A stretch of DNA of 64,000 bases from Buxus sempervirens (Eukaryota > Streptophyta > Magnoliopsida > Buxales > Buxaceae), in assembly GCA_947561395.2 (NCBI GenBank), contig OX387190.1, positions 28,080,858 to 28,144,857 on the forward strand, given 5' to 3'. The notes below the pieces were generated by a model that saw only the letters and a program-made list of their open reading frames with translations, was not told where the DNA came from and searched no databases. Both the position numbers and the translations under genes were made by a program. Below, piece after piece: positions 1-12,663 of this stretch. Within the stretch, counting starts at the first letter, position 1. Each line of letters begins with the position of its first letter.

Positions 1-742
1 TAGGGACACGATGATTAGAAGTAAACCATGAATATTGAAAGATAAAAAAAATGCTAAGTAAATTAGAGAAAGAAAATGAAATTGAAACATTATCAACTAG
101 TTAACAATATGCTATTTATACTTCAAAATTAAACTAAACTACCTCCTAATTCTAAGAACAAAATTAATCAAAATAAACTAACCTAATTCTTTATACACAC
201 GAAAACATTAGATATAAGATAAGCATGACATTAAAATTCCATAATAGATTCTTAAAATTTGCATGAAGGAAATTGAGATTACTTAACAAAAATTAAGAGA
301 AATAGAATGCTGAATTCATAAGCAATTTAAAATTGAAAATTAAATCTTTCTAAGGATAAAAATATCAAACACCTAAGCTTCAAGTCTTGCCCTTCCATGG
401 ATTGAACCTCTATTCACTCTCAAACTCTCTCCTACGAATGCCAAATCAGTCATGACATAGGTATTCGGATGATTCATCTTTGAAAACCCAAATACAATCC
501 ACCTAAGCTACCTAATAGGATTCAATTAGATCTAGATTGCATAGCTGATTAGGAAAACCCAAACAATAATCCAAGCATTCAATGTGTCTACTGTCAACAG
601 TGAATCAAAGACTGCTTTGAAGAAATCCAATCATAATAATAAGAAATGATTTAAAGTCCAGAAGGTTTAAACATGCTAACCAATATGAGTTTGATGAAAA
701 TAGAGATCACAAACCATATTCGGACTCCACCTAAGCTCAGGA
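1..742 (-). mobile_element. LTR fragment, Ty3/gypsy-type (fossil), left edge
   Basis: Reads as the reverse complement of 4613-5350, which is the 3' part of an LTR that ends next to a tRNA-Asp-type primer site. The similarity stops near 742 and the element runs off the left edge of the window. It is a broken relic: no coding region accompanies it here. A stretch on the same strand near 3015-3070 (a G-rich run followed by a sequence encoding nothing) resembles the region just before a 3' LTR and may belong to the same insertion. Family assignment is inferred from the primer-site type of the sister copies. Confidence 0.6.
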
Positions 743-1426
743 ACAAATTCACTCAGTCATGAAGAAAGTTCTGATGTGTTCATTCAAACCCAACTTCGGA
801 AAAAACGAAAATACAGCAAATAAAAGTCAAGAAGAAAACTAAAAAACTAAACCTAAAACCTATCCGATAGCTCACTTGAACGACCTCATCTCTCCTTCCT
901 GGATGCTTTCGTTCAGTTCCTTTCTCTCATTTGTCATTTCCCCACGAACTCCCCTCCATTGGTTGAGCTCCAACGACCTCCCCTTCATTGGTTGAGCTCC
1001 CCATTTTACCCTTGTTAAATAAACAAATCAATATAAGTGGGAGGGGTATACAAGTAAATTGCAAAATCTTAAAAAGAGAAATCAGAACCAACGCCCCCCC
1101 CCCCCCCCCCCCCCCCCCCCCAACTTGCTACTTGCTAGTCCCTAGCAAAAGAAGTGATTATCTAAGTTTTTGAAATCAAATCTTATACTGAAAAATAGAA
1201 CAAGATAAGTGACTTGGGCGTTGAAACTAAAATAATTTAGCTTGTAGGCCACATGGAGCTTCTTGAGTTCTTAACAATTCAACCAAGTGTAAGGTTCTGA
1301 AATTGCTTTCATTAAGTGTAAGTGTGTGGACAATTTGCATTTAGTGACTTCTAAGACCTCTCAAAGTGTTATTCAACCCAGTAACCCTCCAAGCAAACCA
1401 AGTTGGTTTTTACTCTAAGTCAAAAC
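743..1426. other. No gene seen; poly-C tract
   Basis: AT-rich spacer with no coding region I can support. It holds a run of about 27 C residues (near 1095-1121), which is prone to length error in sequencing. Confidence 0.5.
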
Positions 1427-1993
1427 TAGGGCTGGCAACGGGTCGAATACGGTACGGATCTGTCATGATCCGAATCCGAACCGAAAATAAAAATCCGATA
1501 TCCGAATTCGATCCGAAATCCGACGGATCTTTTATATGTGAATCCGAATTCGAAACCGAATTTATATAATGTATCCGAATTCGAAATTCGACCGAATAAA
1601 TAACCGAAATCCGAATTCGATCCGAATTAGATCCGATTTAAACTTAAAATTCAAAAGTTAAGTTTAACTATTAAAGCAAATTTTAATTATCAAAACTAAT
1701 GAGCCATATAAATATTAAAGCAAGATATGAATAAGGATAGTTCAACCATGGTTTATACAAAGTTTACCAATGATTTAATGAAAAGTATATGTTAATTTCG
1801 GTTCGGATCTTTTTCGGATCGGATATGGACAGATTCGGATTCGGATCCGAATTCGGTCGGATCCGAATTCGGTCGGATCCGAAATCCGATATCCGTATTC
1901 GAACCGCGGATCTATATTTTCGGATCGGATTCGGGATTTTCGGATCGGATTCGGGTCGGATTCGGATATATATCCGACCCATTGCCAGCCCTA
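1427..1993 (+). mobile_element. hAT-type non-autonomous element, copy A
   Basis: 567 bp. Starts TAGGGCTGGCAACGGGTCG and ends with the inverted complement (CCATTGCCAGCCCTA). An 8-bp target duplication, GTCAAAAC, flanks it at 1419-1426 and 1994-2001, which with the TAGGG end points to the hAT superfamily. The arms are filled with short CGGAT/ATCCG repeats, which is why spurious Arg-Ile-Ser-Asp-rich reading frames appear here. No transposase is encoded. The same family occurs inverted at 18748-19274. Confidence 0.85.
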
Positions 1994-3186
1994 GTCAAAA
2001 CCATTGCAATGGCGACTTTCACACTATTAATTACACTACAAAAGGCCCTTTATTGATTGGCACATGCCTTATTCGTTGTTTCTGCCTTTTTCTTTCAAGC
2101 CCCGATAATAGGTAGCCTTTTCCAATGCACTTTACAAAGAGGTCACATTGTCCCTCTTCTTTTTCACTTGATCTCAGGCCACTTTTGCTTTCTTTCTTTT
2201 CTTTCCTTTCCTTTTTTTAGCAGAATTTTTTCTGCTCTTTTTCTCTCTCTCTTTTTTTTTTTTTGTATATTTCTTTTTGATTCCTTTTTTCTTTTCTTTT
2301 TTTCTTTTTGGGCCTTGAAGATATTTTTCAATAGAGCTCTTGGGGGTTGATTTGTGAAAAACACTAATTGAGGCTTAAAAATTAGCTAAACACTCACTGT
2401 TGTGCATGAAATTCCGTGATAGCAACTATACATTGCATTACCCAGATTTGAATGGTCAAGAACATCACTATAGCCCCATGTGAACTACACTCCAACCATT
2501 CAGAATTAATGTAGACCATGAAACTCATTGTTCTATGTTTCAGTAAAGGAAATTGATAACTTTAGAATGAAAAGCAAGCTGAAACCCAGATAAATAATCT
2601 TAAGCATAGGACTAACTTGAATAATTTGCACACTTGAGGGAATGAAAACAAGGCATGAGGATATGCATGAGAGTTTATACCACGAGCTACCCCTAATACC
2701 CCCAACTAAGATCAAGCAATGCAATTAAAATTTGGAGGTTAAGGGCAAAAAAAAACATGGCAGTTATGAAGAGAGTAATAACAGATTTTTTTATGATGAT
2801 AGCAGAAAAAAAATAAAACAGTACTTCTTTTACCAAGAACATGCATTAGTCTTACCAATATGCATGAAAATTCGCCCAAATGAGCTGAACCCAAACTAAT
2901 CTAAACATGGGCTTCAAAGTTCAAAATTCACTCAAAATTGCTCAAATTCACTTAAGCTAGCTCAAAAACAAAGAAATCAGTGAAGATTTACTCAAAGTAG
3001 TGAAGTAGTATGAAAAAATTTAAATTCCCCACCCCCAACTAAAAATAAACATTGTCCTCAATGTTCGAAAGGTAAAGAACAAAAATAAACAATGTCTAAG
3101 TGAAAAGAGGATGTATATCACCTTTACTAGCTGAAACTTGCATGAAATGGATGAAAAATTTCAACCCTACCTTGAGAAGTGCATGG
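1994..3186. other. No gene seen; CT-rich and AT-rich spacer
   Basis: Contains a long pyrimidine-rich block (about 2180-2310) and, near 3015-3070 on the minus strand, a purine-rich tract followed by a short sequence like the 3' end of a gypsy-type internal region. I see no host gene. Confidence 0.5.
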
Positions 3187-5640
3187 GCAAGCGAGCAAGG
3201 TAACATCTAAAAATGCTTGAGTAAACCTGATGGTACTTAAAACCAATGTGAAAAGTAACTGGAACTGCAAAATAGAGATTAGAACAAGAGCAAAACAAAA
3301 ACAAAGTGGAGAGAAAGCAAAAAGGATTGGAAAAAAAGTGATACCTGTAAGACCTGAAACAATTTGGGGGAAAGGACAACGTGGTGTCTAGCTAAAATCA
3401 CCTGAAAAGTATGGAGTGGGATGAGATTGTGCAAATTCTGAGGATGATCCATGGTAAAGTCAAACCAAAGAATGATGCAAGCCATTTTTCTTTGCCATTC
3501 TTGCTCTTGACAGCATGGTTAAATTCAAAATACACCCAAAACAGAGATAATTCCCTCCACTTTATACTGCTTTTCTAAACCACAAGTTGCCCCACACATT
3601 GAGCTTTTCAAAGCTAATTTCCACTCCGTTTAGTGTGATGTAATCATTGCCCAACTATGGTCAGATCTATGCATTAACTGTCACCCAGCTGATTCAGTAA
3701 ACATTCCATAATAGAACATGGTTCCTTTGCTTCCCATGGTTTTTAAGGAACTAATCCTCCTCATCTCATCAATTTTTAATGCCTTGAAACCCTCCTTATT
3801 TCCTTGATTTTGTTGGAACCAATCCGGAGTTGAGTTTCCCAAGTTTCAAAATATAGAAGGCTGTTTTTACCATAACAGGTGCTCAGAACCCCCTTTAGTA
3901 AAATTGCCATAAGTTCCTCCAGAAAACTCTAAATTACACACCGTTTGTTGTGTTGGAAACTATACTGATAGGGCTTTCCAATGGTGTGTGGCATGCATTC
4001 CAACTCCTCACAGACTGAATCAGGTTTGACCCTATTTATAGGGCAAAAATCTGAACTGCAGGGGATTTTTTTTGTCTCCTAGATGGGGGTGTTCAAGAGG
4101 GTTGTTTTGCCTGAACTTTGAGTTAATTTGAGCATTGAGCTGACCAACTTGGAATTCAAGATATCACTAAACTAATCAGATTTATTGTAGATTTGAAATC
4201 CACAGTGAATTTTATCTCCATAAGATTGAAAGTAATGCCTTCATCATAAAAGCTGCCTCAACTGTGTTCCAACTGATCCTCGTCCTTCTCAAGTTTATGA
4301 ATCTTCACATTTGAGCTTGTTCCCTTGAATTTGAAACAATTAGTGATCCAAATTACCCATGTTGCCTTTAGAAAATCAACTCCTCACCTTATTTATTATT
4401 ATTATTATTATTATTATTTGCATCCAATACGTGATCTAGTTGCAATCTTCTTTCTTGATTGTGTAGCAGCAAAGCACTCTTGTGCAATGAGCTAACCTGA
4501 ACCTTAGGTTGACCTGTACAAGCATGAATTTGATTTGACAACAAGCCTAGGCACTTGCAAGCTCTAAAAGCACACTCAATTTTTAAAAAGCTCAAATCCT
4601 TCTTGTTCCTGAGCTCAAGTGGAGTCCTAATATGGTTTGTGATCTCCGTTTTCATCAAACTCAGATTAGTTAGTATGTTTAAACCTTCTGGACTTCAAAT
4701 CATTTCTTATTAATATGATTGGATTTCTTCAAAGTAGCCTTTGATTCACTGTTGACAGTAGACACATTGAACGCTTGGATTGTCGTTTTGGTTTTCCTAA
4801 TCAGCTATGCAATCTAGATTTGATTTAATCCTATTAGGTAGCTTAGGTGTATTGTATTTGGGTTTTCAAGAATGAATCATCCGAATGCCTATGTCATGAC
4901 TGATTTGGCATTTGTAGGAGAGCGTTTAAGAGTGAATAGAGGTTCAATCCATGGAAGGGCAAGACTTGAAGCTTAAGTTTTTGATATTTTTATACTTAGA
5001 AAGATTTACTCTTCAATTTTAAATTGCTTATGAATTCAACATTCTATTTCCCTTAATTTTTGATAAGTAATCTCAATTTCCTTCATGAAAATTATAAGAA
5101 TCTATTATGGAATTTTAATGTCATGCTTATCATATATCCAATGTTTTCGTGTGTATAAGGAATTAGGTTAGTTTATTTTGATTAATTTTGTACTTAAAAT
5201 TAGGAGGTAGTTTAGTTTAATTTTGAAGTATAAATAGCATATTGTTAACTAGTTGATAATGTTTCAATTTCATTTTCTTTCTCTGATTTACTTGCCATTT
5301 ATTTTTTATCTTTCAATATTCATGGTTTACTTCTAATCATCGTGTCCCTGTGGAAATCGACCTTGGGGCTCACCCAAGTATTACAACTTGACACTCCTGC
5401 ACTTGGGAGCAGCACTTTTGCGATCACATCAAGTTTTTGGCGCCATTGCCAGAGACATCGATGTAATTAGATGTAGTTCCATCAATGTTATGCATGCTAG
5501 ACAAGAGCATTAATTTCACACAATCCACTCTAACACACTATTTGCTTAGACATGGATCCAACTCTACAACCAAGCCCACTAGACCATAAAAACCAACCCC
5601 TGTTTCCCTATGCTCAATTACAAACAATCTCAAAAATCTA
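3187..5640 (+). mobile_element. LTR plus primer site, Ty3/gypsy relic (fossil)
   Basis: The LTR ends at the CA at 5430-5431 and is followed after a few bases by TGGCGCCATTGCCAGAGA (5438-5455), which matches the 3' end of plant tRNA-Asp, a primer used by Athila-type and related Ty3/gypsy elements. The 5' end of the LTR is not defined because the duplication starts inside it. Only a short leader follows, and gag-pol is absent, so the element is broken. It predates the segmental duplication, since the same relic is in both copies. Confidence 0.7.
4391..4421. repeat. (TTA)n microsatellite
   Basis: About ten ATT/TTA units within the LTR relic. The corresponding place in copy 2 (near 40985) lacks the expansion. 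Confidence 0.85.
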
Positions 5641-8220
5641 AGCTTCTAGCGTGAATTAGGTTCACTACCCTCAATACCTGAAGGCATGTGGTGAACTTGA
5701 GTTCACTACCCCAAGAATTAAAATTTGTCATAGGCCTCTGGCTCTTTCAAGTGCCTATATTTTATTATAAAAATATCATATACTGTACTTGTACAATTCA
5801 CAGATGAAACTAGTTCCAAATTATCTAACTCAATTAAGATCAAAAGAAAGAACACAATTTCCTTAAAATCCCAAATCAAAACCAATTTTAGTAGAACATA
5901 CCCAAAAACCTTGTTAGATTTAATGTTAAGATAAATTCAGTAGAGATACTTTCTAAACACCTAAAATTTATTCATACAAAGATTAAATTTGATAAGAACA
6001 CGTTCAATAATTAAAATCTACTAAAAAATGTACAAAAACAACTTTTCTGTGTTGGGCGCTTGACCCTGTGCTTGAGCACAAGTGTTGAGCGATCAGAAAA
6101 TTTTCCATATTCGCACATTTTCGAAACCTCTCTTTTTCTGAATCTAAACTATATAACTTGTTTTATTCAATCTAAATCACTTAGAAAACATTAATAAGGA
6201 TTCAAGAATCAAAACCTAACAGTTTACAACCTAATTTACACAGTATAAAATTTTCTGACCCAAATCAAACATCTGAACTGCGAAAATCTCGTCTGAAACA
6301 GAACAAATAATTATTCTCTATTTAAAACCGAAATTCCTACACAATCTAAGAGTAGAAAGGTGCTACTTACAGATTCGACCTCTTCTCTTCTTCTTCCTTT
6401 GCTCTCCTTATCTTCTCCTTCTTTCTACGCGCGACTGGAATGTTTTGGTCTCCTCGGGTAATTTATAACTAAACTTAAACCAATTTAAACCGGTCCACTT
6501 AAATGAACCAACCCAAACCAAACCAAAACCAAAGGGTTTTTTTTTTTTTTTAAATTTGATTCAATGCATACACTCCCATCAAATTAAATTACTACCACTA
6601 AATCCTTATATCAATAACTTAACATTAGCATCCAATATCTTCAAACCGTCAGATTTCTACAAACCTTTGAAATTTGAGTCATATCAACCTTTTCTATTCT
6701 AATCAAGAGTTAAATTACTAAATTAATTTATTTAATTAATCTAATTAAATCACTTAACATCTATTTACTCTTAAATAAAAATACTTACAATTATAGGATC
6801 TTCCATTTAGAGTCCCAAAATAAATTCTCAAGAAAATTGAAAAATAATTTTTAATTTTTACAAATAGTCTTCTTATATTAAATAATAAAAAATAATAACC
6901 TACTTATCATAATTCAATGATAAATCTTCAAGAACGAAAGAAATATCGTTAAATAATTATAAGTGAAATTCCTAATAGTATATATAAGAGGAGCATGACT
7001 AAGAAAATTATTCAAATAATTATAAGTGAAAATGTTACCAATTTTCAAATATTAAATCAAATAATATATTTCTTTTAAATATCTATACAATTTTCATATA
7101 TTAATTTAAATACTATATTTATTTTCGTAATTATAACATTTTAAAAAGGGAAGAACATTAAATATATAAAAACTATGGGACTACATGCACTATGTGCATA
7201 TCAAATCACGTAGGGCCTACTCAGAAAAAGCTCCAGCAAAAGTCCAAATCGCATGCAGTTCAGTTACGCTAATGTAGCATAACAAATCGATAAAATAGGA
7301 AAAAACTGGGGATGATTTGGGCATATATTATCAGACTAGAATCTTGCCATTTCCCTTTTTATGGTAGTATAGATTAAGTTGCAAGTCTTTATATATTCCC
7401 AAAAAAAATTGATAAAATATGCTAATTTCTAATAGTAAGTAATAAATTTATAAAGTTTGTGTTTTAGTTACTTTTTATTCTTTTTATGAAAAACAAATAT
7501 TTTTTTTATAATAAAAATAAGATATTTCTAAAATTTTCATTTTTATCATTATATGTATATATCTTTATTTCAAAATTATTAAGTACTAGGTCCTTAAAAT
7601 AATTTTTAAAATGAAATTTAAACTTGAGTTGTATTGAGGAGCAAAAGAATCACAAAATATGAAATAATTCTCAACGGGCAATGCATGTTCACATTTACTA
7701 GTATCTATATATATAATCGATTGAAATATTGGAAAATGTATTTCCAATTTTGGGCATGATCCATATGACTTGAATTATGGTCCCAAATGATAGATGCAGT
7801 ATAAAATTTGAAAAGAATATATATATACTTTTTTTTTAAAAAGAAAATTGATTGAAATATTGGAAAATGAATCTTTAATTTTGGGTATGATACAAATATA
7901 TGATTTGATTTATGATGAAAACTATAGATGCACTATACATCATCATTGGTATTAAAGAAGAAAAATTACCTTTGGATACCTAGTTTAAAGTTTTTGGATA
8001 TCCCATCGCTCTCACATGCTTTAAAACTGAGTTAGCTGCTGATTCTAAACATAACCGTTGGTGTTAAATACACACACAATTTTGATCTGTTATTATTGTT
8101 GTTGCAATAAAAGCGAGCAATTGGTAAGAATGAACCATCACTTGATTCCTTCTATGGCCAAGGTAGATAGAATTAACCTTACATAGAGATCAAATTACGG
8201 ATCGAGCGCTAAAATAGCCG

Positions 8221-8411
8221 ACGCATCCTTTTTTGAGGTAAATGATGTTTTGATAACACATAATTTAATTGAATGTCTCACGGAGAAAAAATGAATATTT
8301 CTAACCTGTGGTGATTTGTCAACAGTAATTATTGGTAGAAGTTCTCAACTTTAAGCAGCGGATACGAAGATTCTATTCTGCGTTGATTTCACTCACACTG
8401 CCTATAAATAA
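8221..8411 (+). promoter_or_regulatory. Orphan VTL promoter, first unit of a 191-bp tandem duplication
   Basis: This block matches the proximal promoters of both VTL genes (24554-24722 and 45838-46013) and ends right after their TATA box (CTATAAATA, 8402-8410). Instead of the 5' leader it is followed at 8412 by a repeat of its own first 20 bases (8221-8240 equals 8412-8431). It is therefore the upstream unit of a 191-bp tandem duplication, and the downstream unit was then split by the Helitron insertion. The nearest downstream VTL start codon is 16 kb away, so its promoter activity is unlikely to serve that gene. Confidence 0.8.
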
Positions 8412-9056
8412 ACGCATCCTTTTTTGAGGTACTAGTTAAACCCCACGTGCTACGCACGTGGTGGGCCTTTGAATTAAAAAATGAAAATAAACAGCTTCTT
8501 AAACTTTTATAGTAAGGAAAAAAAATTTTAATTAACTTTCTAATGGTTTCTTTAAGTAAGAAACTTATTAAACATACTTTAAAAACAAAGTGCACGCTCA
8601 AATAACAAGGAACAATTATGCTAAATAAAGAAATACTAATGGAACAAAATATATGGGAATAAATATATTTAAATATAAGGTATTTAAAAGTAAAAATCCT
8701 TTGTAATAAGATCATAATATGCAAGAACTATGATGAGGACTTTTCCTTAGGCATCAACTTCATGTAGGTGCATCTTGTAGATATGTCCTTACAATTCAAA
8801 CCCATACCTATCCATGTAGATATCCAATAAAGACCAACAAATAGCCTGTAAGTCTAAACTATTTCTCTTGGATAAGGATATTGCGTACCCATCATCCTAC
8901 CATTATGAATGAATAGTAAAATAACAAAATAATAAAGGATAAATGGCTCTACAAAGTTAGATAAAATAATGGCATGTACCTGTGAACTTAAAAATAATCA
9001 AAACTGGCTAAAGGAAATAAGAAGCTTTTCCCAAAAAGTTGCATATAATACCTAAA

Positions 9057-9196
9057 TTATTGATTATTCTCTGCAAGGTATTTCATGGTCATGGCAATGG
9101 AAGCAACGCATTTCAGTTCTCTAATCTCCAAAACTGAGCCACGAGAAGGGGCAAAGTCCTGCATATTTGGAGCACCAACAACCACAGGGACAGCTC
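9057..9196 (-). pseudogene. Captured exon of alpha-1,3-fucosyltransferase
   Basis: The minus strand encodes GAVPVVVGAPNMQDFAPSRG followed by about 27 residues ending in KYLAENN. This matches the donor-binding core of plant core alpha-1,3-fucosyltransferases (FUT11/FUT12 family, GT10, Golgi enzymes that add alpha-1,3-fucose to the N-glycan core), which carry a VPVVVGAPNIEEFAPSPDS-like segment near residue 300. A splice acceptor (TTTTGTAG) precedes the exon at 9197. The frame meets TAA at 9057-9059 where the family continues, and no other FUT exon could be recognised nearby. It is a short captured fragment inside the Helitron and cannot make an enzyme. Confidence 0.75.
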
Positions 9197-9284
9197 CTAC
9201 AAAAGTTCGTTATCAACAGATACTAAAGACATATGTAAAGTCCTTGTATATTATAAAATTTAAGCATATATCAATTGTAGCAAC

Positions 9285-9800
9285 TTACAGAAACTTCTTA
9301 TAAGCAAATACTTTTTTTTTCCAGTTTTTAATGGTTACTATCTGGAAAAAAAAAAAAAGGGAAGACGAGACCAAAGAGGATGTTGTTGCTTCGCTTTTGA
9401 TGATTTGGAGGTTCCTACAACGTGAATGTCTGAATTGGCAATGTACTTTTAAGTAAGAGCAGGAACTATCCTCCAATCCTCCCATCTCTTTAACACTTGA
9501 CCAGCTCTCTTCTCCATGCGTAGCTGCTCCACTACATTCCCATAAGCTAATCAATATTAAATGACAGATACATATAATGGATCAAAATAAACTTAATTCA
9601 CTACCCAATCAGATATAATGTAATTCATTTATCAAACAAAAACTAAAGCTTAAATCAATACCAACAAAGAACCCTTTGTTTTAGCTCGAACTAAACTATC
9701 ACCTGATCCTTCGTGAGAAGTGCTTGCCAATCATTCGTCTTCGGTAGCTCATCAGCGTTACCAATCATGCCCTTCCATTTCCAAATAGCAGAGAACGAAT
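9285..9800 (-). pseudogene. Unidentified exon-like pieces
   Basis: Two stretches look like coding exons on the minus strand. One (about 9460-9548) follows an AG acceptor and reads AYGNVVEQLRMEKRAGQVL followed by KRWEDWRIVPAL. The other (about 9707-9800) reads WKWKGMIGNADELPKTNDW followed by QALLTKDQ and then a GT donor. I do not recognise either family. They lie between the fucosyltransferase fragment and the internal repeat and share the orientation of the other captured pieces, so they may be further captured exons. Confidence 0.35.
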
Positions 9801-10145
9801 TTGATCTTTGATAGAGAAATGCTATACAATTTAACATGAAGATATTGTGAACACAAATGACAATCTTGAAATATGAAAAATTTAGTTTCATGTTTTTTAA
9901 GTTAATGCATTATCTACAAGGTAGTAGACCAAACAACACCTATTGAATTATTTTGGAACTAAGAAATTTTGATAAAGAATTTCAAAACAAGCCTAAATCC
10001 CTTATTGACAATCTTATGTTTGTTCGGTAAGTTAGGGGATCAAACAAGTCCTTATTTGAGAGGAACCCTGAAATTCATTCTCAAGTTCCTGAGAATGAAT
10101 TGGTAGGCAGATATGGAAACAAAATAAGATAGAGAGTTACAGAGT

Positions 10146-10925
10146 TCTTGTTTTGAGTCTAGAGCCTCAAATTTCCTTCTGTTTTACACTCATGATAAGG
10201 TACACAACAAACCAGTTAAAGCACATATCACCTCACATGTAGATATTCATTACGCCTCAAGGATGCCTTTTTAGCCTTGTTTAGTTATTCCCACCAAAAT
10301 AAGAGCATTCAATGATTACCTCAAGTATAAAAAGAATAATAATGCAACCAAAAAGTTAAACATTCCCGAAAAAATCACTACACAATACAGTGAAGATGGT
10401 TTCCACAACTCCAAATTGAAGCAAACTTTTTTCCCGAAATTCATATTCCATCATAAACAATACAGCTCAATTTTATACACACGGCACCACAGACTTATCA
10501 CAAGTAGTAGGATTCATAGTATTGTTAATATAAATTAATCATGAAACCATGTTGAGCTTAGTTGCAGAAGGAAGGCTTAGCAATTATGTTATGTGGATAA
10601 ATATTTTTGTGTACCTTGCCAAAGGAATGAATAGAAATTAATCATTTAGGAAGAACAGTGTAGTATGTATATGGTACATAATGTTGAGAATACAATATGG
10701 CAATCAACACAACTGAACAATGGAAAAGGAAGTATAACAAATTTCAATAAACAAATGCAAAGATGGAAAAAGTAGTGATAGAAGAAAAAGGGGGAAGAGA
10801 GAGAATGTGATCAGCACCTATGGTAATCATCGTGGTCAAAGTCATAGCCAATGGCCTGCAAGTGCAAAAAATAGATGAAAACCCACAAATAATCTCATCA
10901 ATAACTTGTTTTTTCTTAATTTTTT
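10146..10925. repeat. Internal Helitron direct repeat, copy A
   Basis: About 778 bp that align almost without gaps with 20008-20785 in the same orientation. The repeat includes one exon of the HAD nucleotidase gene near its right end. Both copies are inside the Helitron, which suggests either an internal duplication or two captures of related loci. Confidence 0.85.
10818..10855 (-). pseudogene. HAD pyrimidine 5'-nucleotidase-like exon (second copy)
   Basis: A 38-nt exon encoding AIGYDFDHDDYH on the minus strand, bounded by TGCACTTGCAG and a GT donor. It is the same exon as 20679-20717 but with the family's expected length and phase, so here it remains in frame. None of the upstream exons of that gene accompany it; it is an isolated exon within repeat copy A. 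Confidence 0.65.
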
Positions 10926-11169
10926 TAATAGAAACAATATATATCCTTGAGATTACTAATTCTGCCTAACAATGCAAGCAATGTGATTGGTATTTCTCAA
11001 TAAAAGGGGACTTACCCGAAATGTTTCTTATCCGAAATGTGTTGTGTGTGGTGATCTTGTGATCTAAGGACTGAGAATCCCAGTCTAAATAGTATAGTTG
11101 TAGTCCAAGCAACGTCTATAGTTATGTAATCCATATTTTGCAGCAACAAATGTTCATCTTAGTCCTACC

Positions 11170-11470
11170 ACAACAAATTTGACATAAACTTCTTGAATCT
11201 GCTGGTTTCCGAGAATAAAATCTTTTATAGACCCACATAAATAGACAATATGGGTACCACACTCGATGTTCTCATCAATATTTATTGATCCTTCTGTCCC
11301 TGATTCCTGCACTTGAATTAGCTTGGAAAGAGGACGAGGCTCTCTATTAATTTCATTTTTTTAGGTCCTCCATGCGGATAATAATTTTCTTGATGCTTTT
11401 CCTTCTTATTTGTTGTGGAAGCCATATGCTCCCCCTTGAAACCATTCAAATCAACACTTTTTGTCTGGAC
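11170..11470 (-). pseudogene. Unidentified coding-like stretch
   Basis: On the minus strand, adjacent frames carry long protein-like runs such as SVDLNGFKGEHMASTTNKK, then INIDENIECGTHIVYLCGS and IQEVYVKFVV, with one frame change near 11345. Composition resembles a real protein more than translated spacer, but I cannot place the family. It may be another captured fragment in the Helitron. Confidence 0.3.
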
Positions 11471-12168
11471 TATGTGACTTTGTATGACCAATATATTTAA
11501 TAGGATAAAAAGGAGAAGAGAAAAGAAAAGAGGGCTAGGGGGTTATGAGAGTGTGTGTATCCAGGAACCCAATATCACCTATCTATTATTCTAGTTCTAG
11601 ATATGCACTAAAATTGCTTTTACCATAATGTAAACAACAGTATTTCTGGATCCTAACAATATCTTTAACCTAACTTAGGTCAACTTATTGAACAATCTAC
11701 ACCTAAACAAAGTCAGTGGTAGGCGAATATAAAGAAAGTAATAACAATAAAGTTACAGCAACAATGCTAAAGAGATTTTATTTCAACAAGAGGTTGGTCC
11801 ACATAAGATTTATTGTATCTTGAGCATCCAAATAATAAAAACATATAATAACAAGGTAACAATTTTTTTTCTTCGCTTTATATATATAAAACCTTCATAA
11901 TCGATAAAAGAGAAAAAAAGAAAACATATAATAACAAGGTAACTGAAGATAATTAAATTGATAAAAAATGAAATAATAATCTGCACCATCATCGCTGATA
12001 TTGTTGGCAAAAATGTGAGAAAAGGACAGGAAAGGAGATAACAAAAATTCTAGTAATGTGATTCGAGTCAGACCTCAGCAAGATGACATAACTCCAATCC
12101 AAATATAGGGACATCCAGCCAAGAAAAATACACCCTATTTATAAACCAAACCAACAATAATACTTTAC

Positions 12169-12663
12169 CCATTCATAATTTCATGAAATAAATTCGGCAA
12201 CAATAGACGTGTGCCTTGTCAGAAGCTCCTGCAATAATGTGCTATTAGCACCAGAATTCCAATATATAAACAAAGGCCATATCATACAAATCGCAAAATG
12301 GACATATCCACATTTGAGCATACTTCGCATTGAGAACCTACCTATGGTAATACAAAGGGAGAAATTCTATTGCATGAAAATAATATATAACTGAAGATAT
12401 TCAAACGTAAAGGAAGAACAAGTGCATTTTATTCCAAGATATAAACCTAAATAAGGCAAAAGCTAACAAGCAAGGGCAGGAAGCAAGTGGCTGTCTATAT
12501 GATTTAAAGAAAGGGGGAAGAAGGCACTTCAGAAAAATCACTCAGGAGTAATAATATTTAATGCCCCTTGACCTTAAAAGTTGCTGCAGCATCTGAAGCG
12601 ATATCAAAGTTTGGAAGCTGAATATAATCAAAGAACCTCATGTGCTCAGATTCGAAAACATAC
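12169..12663 (-). pseudogene. MO25: Captured MO25 (CAB39-like) gene fragment, two exons
   Basis: Exon 12573-12663 encodes [15 protein letters not shown] followed by [15 protein letters not shown], and exon 12169-12228 encodes ELLTRHTSIVAEFIS then NYEW. Together they match the armadillo-like MO25 scaffold that activates STE20/GCK-type kinases, whose family sequence runs [20 protein letters not shown]...ATFKELLTRHKSTVAEFL. Acceptors (TTTTTAG; ATTATTGCAG) and donors (AAG/GTCAAG; GG/GTAAAG) sit where expected and the intron is about 340 bp. The second exon contains a TGA where the family has lysine. The rest of the roughly 340-residue protein is missing, so this is a non-functional captured piece. 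Confidence 0.85.

Larger units (their letters stand above)
3187..8431. repeat. Segmental duplication, copy 1, left part
   Basis: Aligns nearly continuously with 38121-45837 apart from insertions private to the second copy. Both start at GCAAG.GAGCAAGG. It contains an LTR relic (to about 5640), AT-rich spacer with no recognisable gene (about 5640-8165), a single copy of a 52-bp unit (8166-8217) and the promoter of a VTL gene. Continuity breaks at 8431, where a 16-kb insertion begins, and resumes at 24554. Confidence 0.9.

Noticed and set aside
1366-2115. Open frames rich in Arg, Ile, Ser, Asp
   Set aside because: They are translations of the CGGAT repeats in the hAT element arms and show no protein-like conservation.
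2057-2364. Phe-rich frame and its Lys-rich complement
   Set aside because: Translation of a pyrimidine tract; low complexity only.
7655-7702. Possible Helitron 3' end (ACTAGT after a GGGCAATGCATG block), also at about 44830-44862
   Set aside because: No convincing hairpin and no TC start after a host A could be paired with it.
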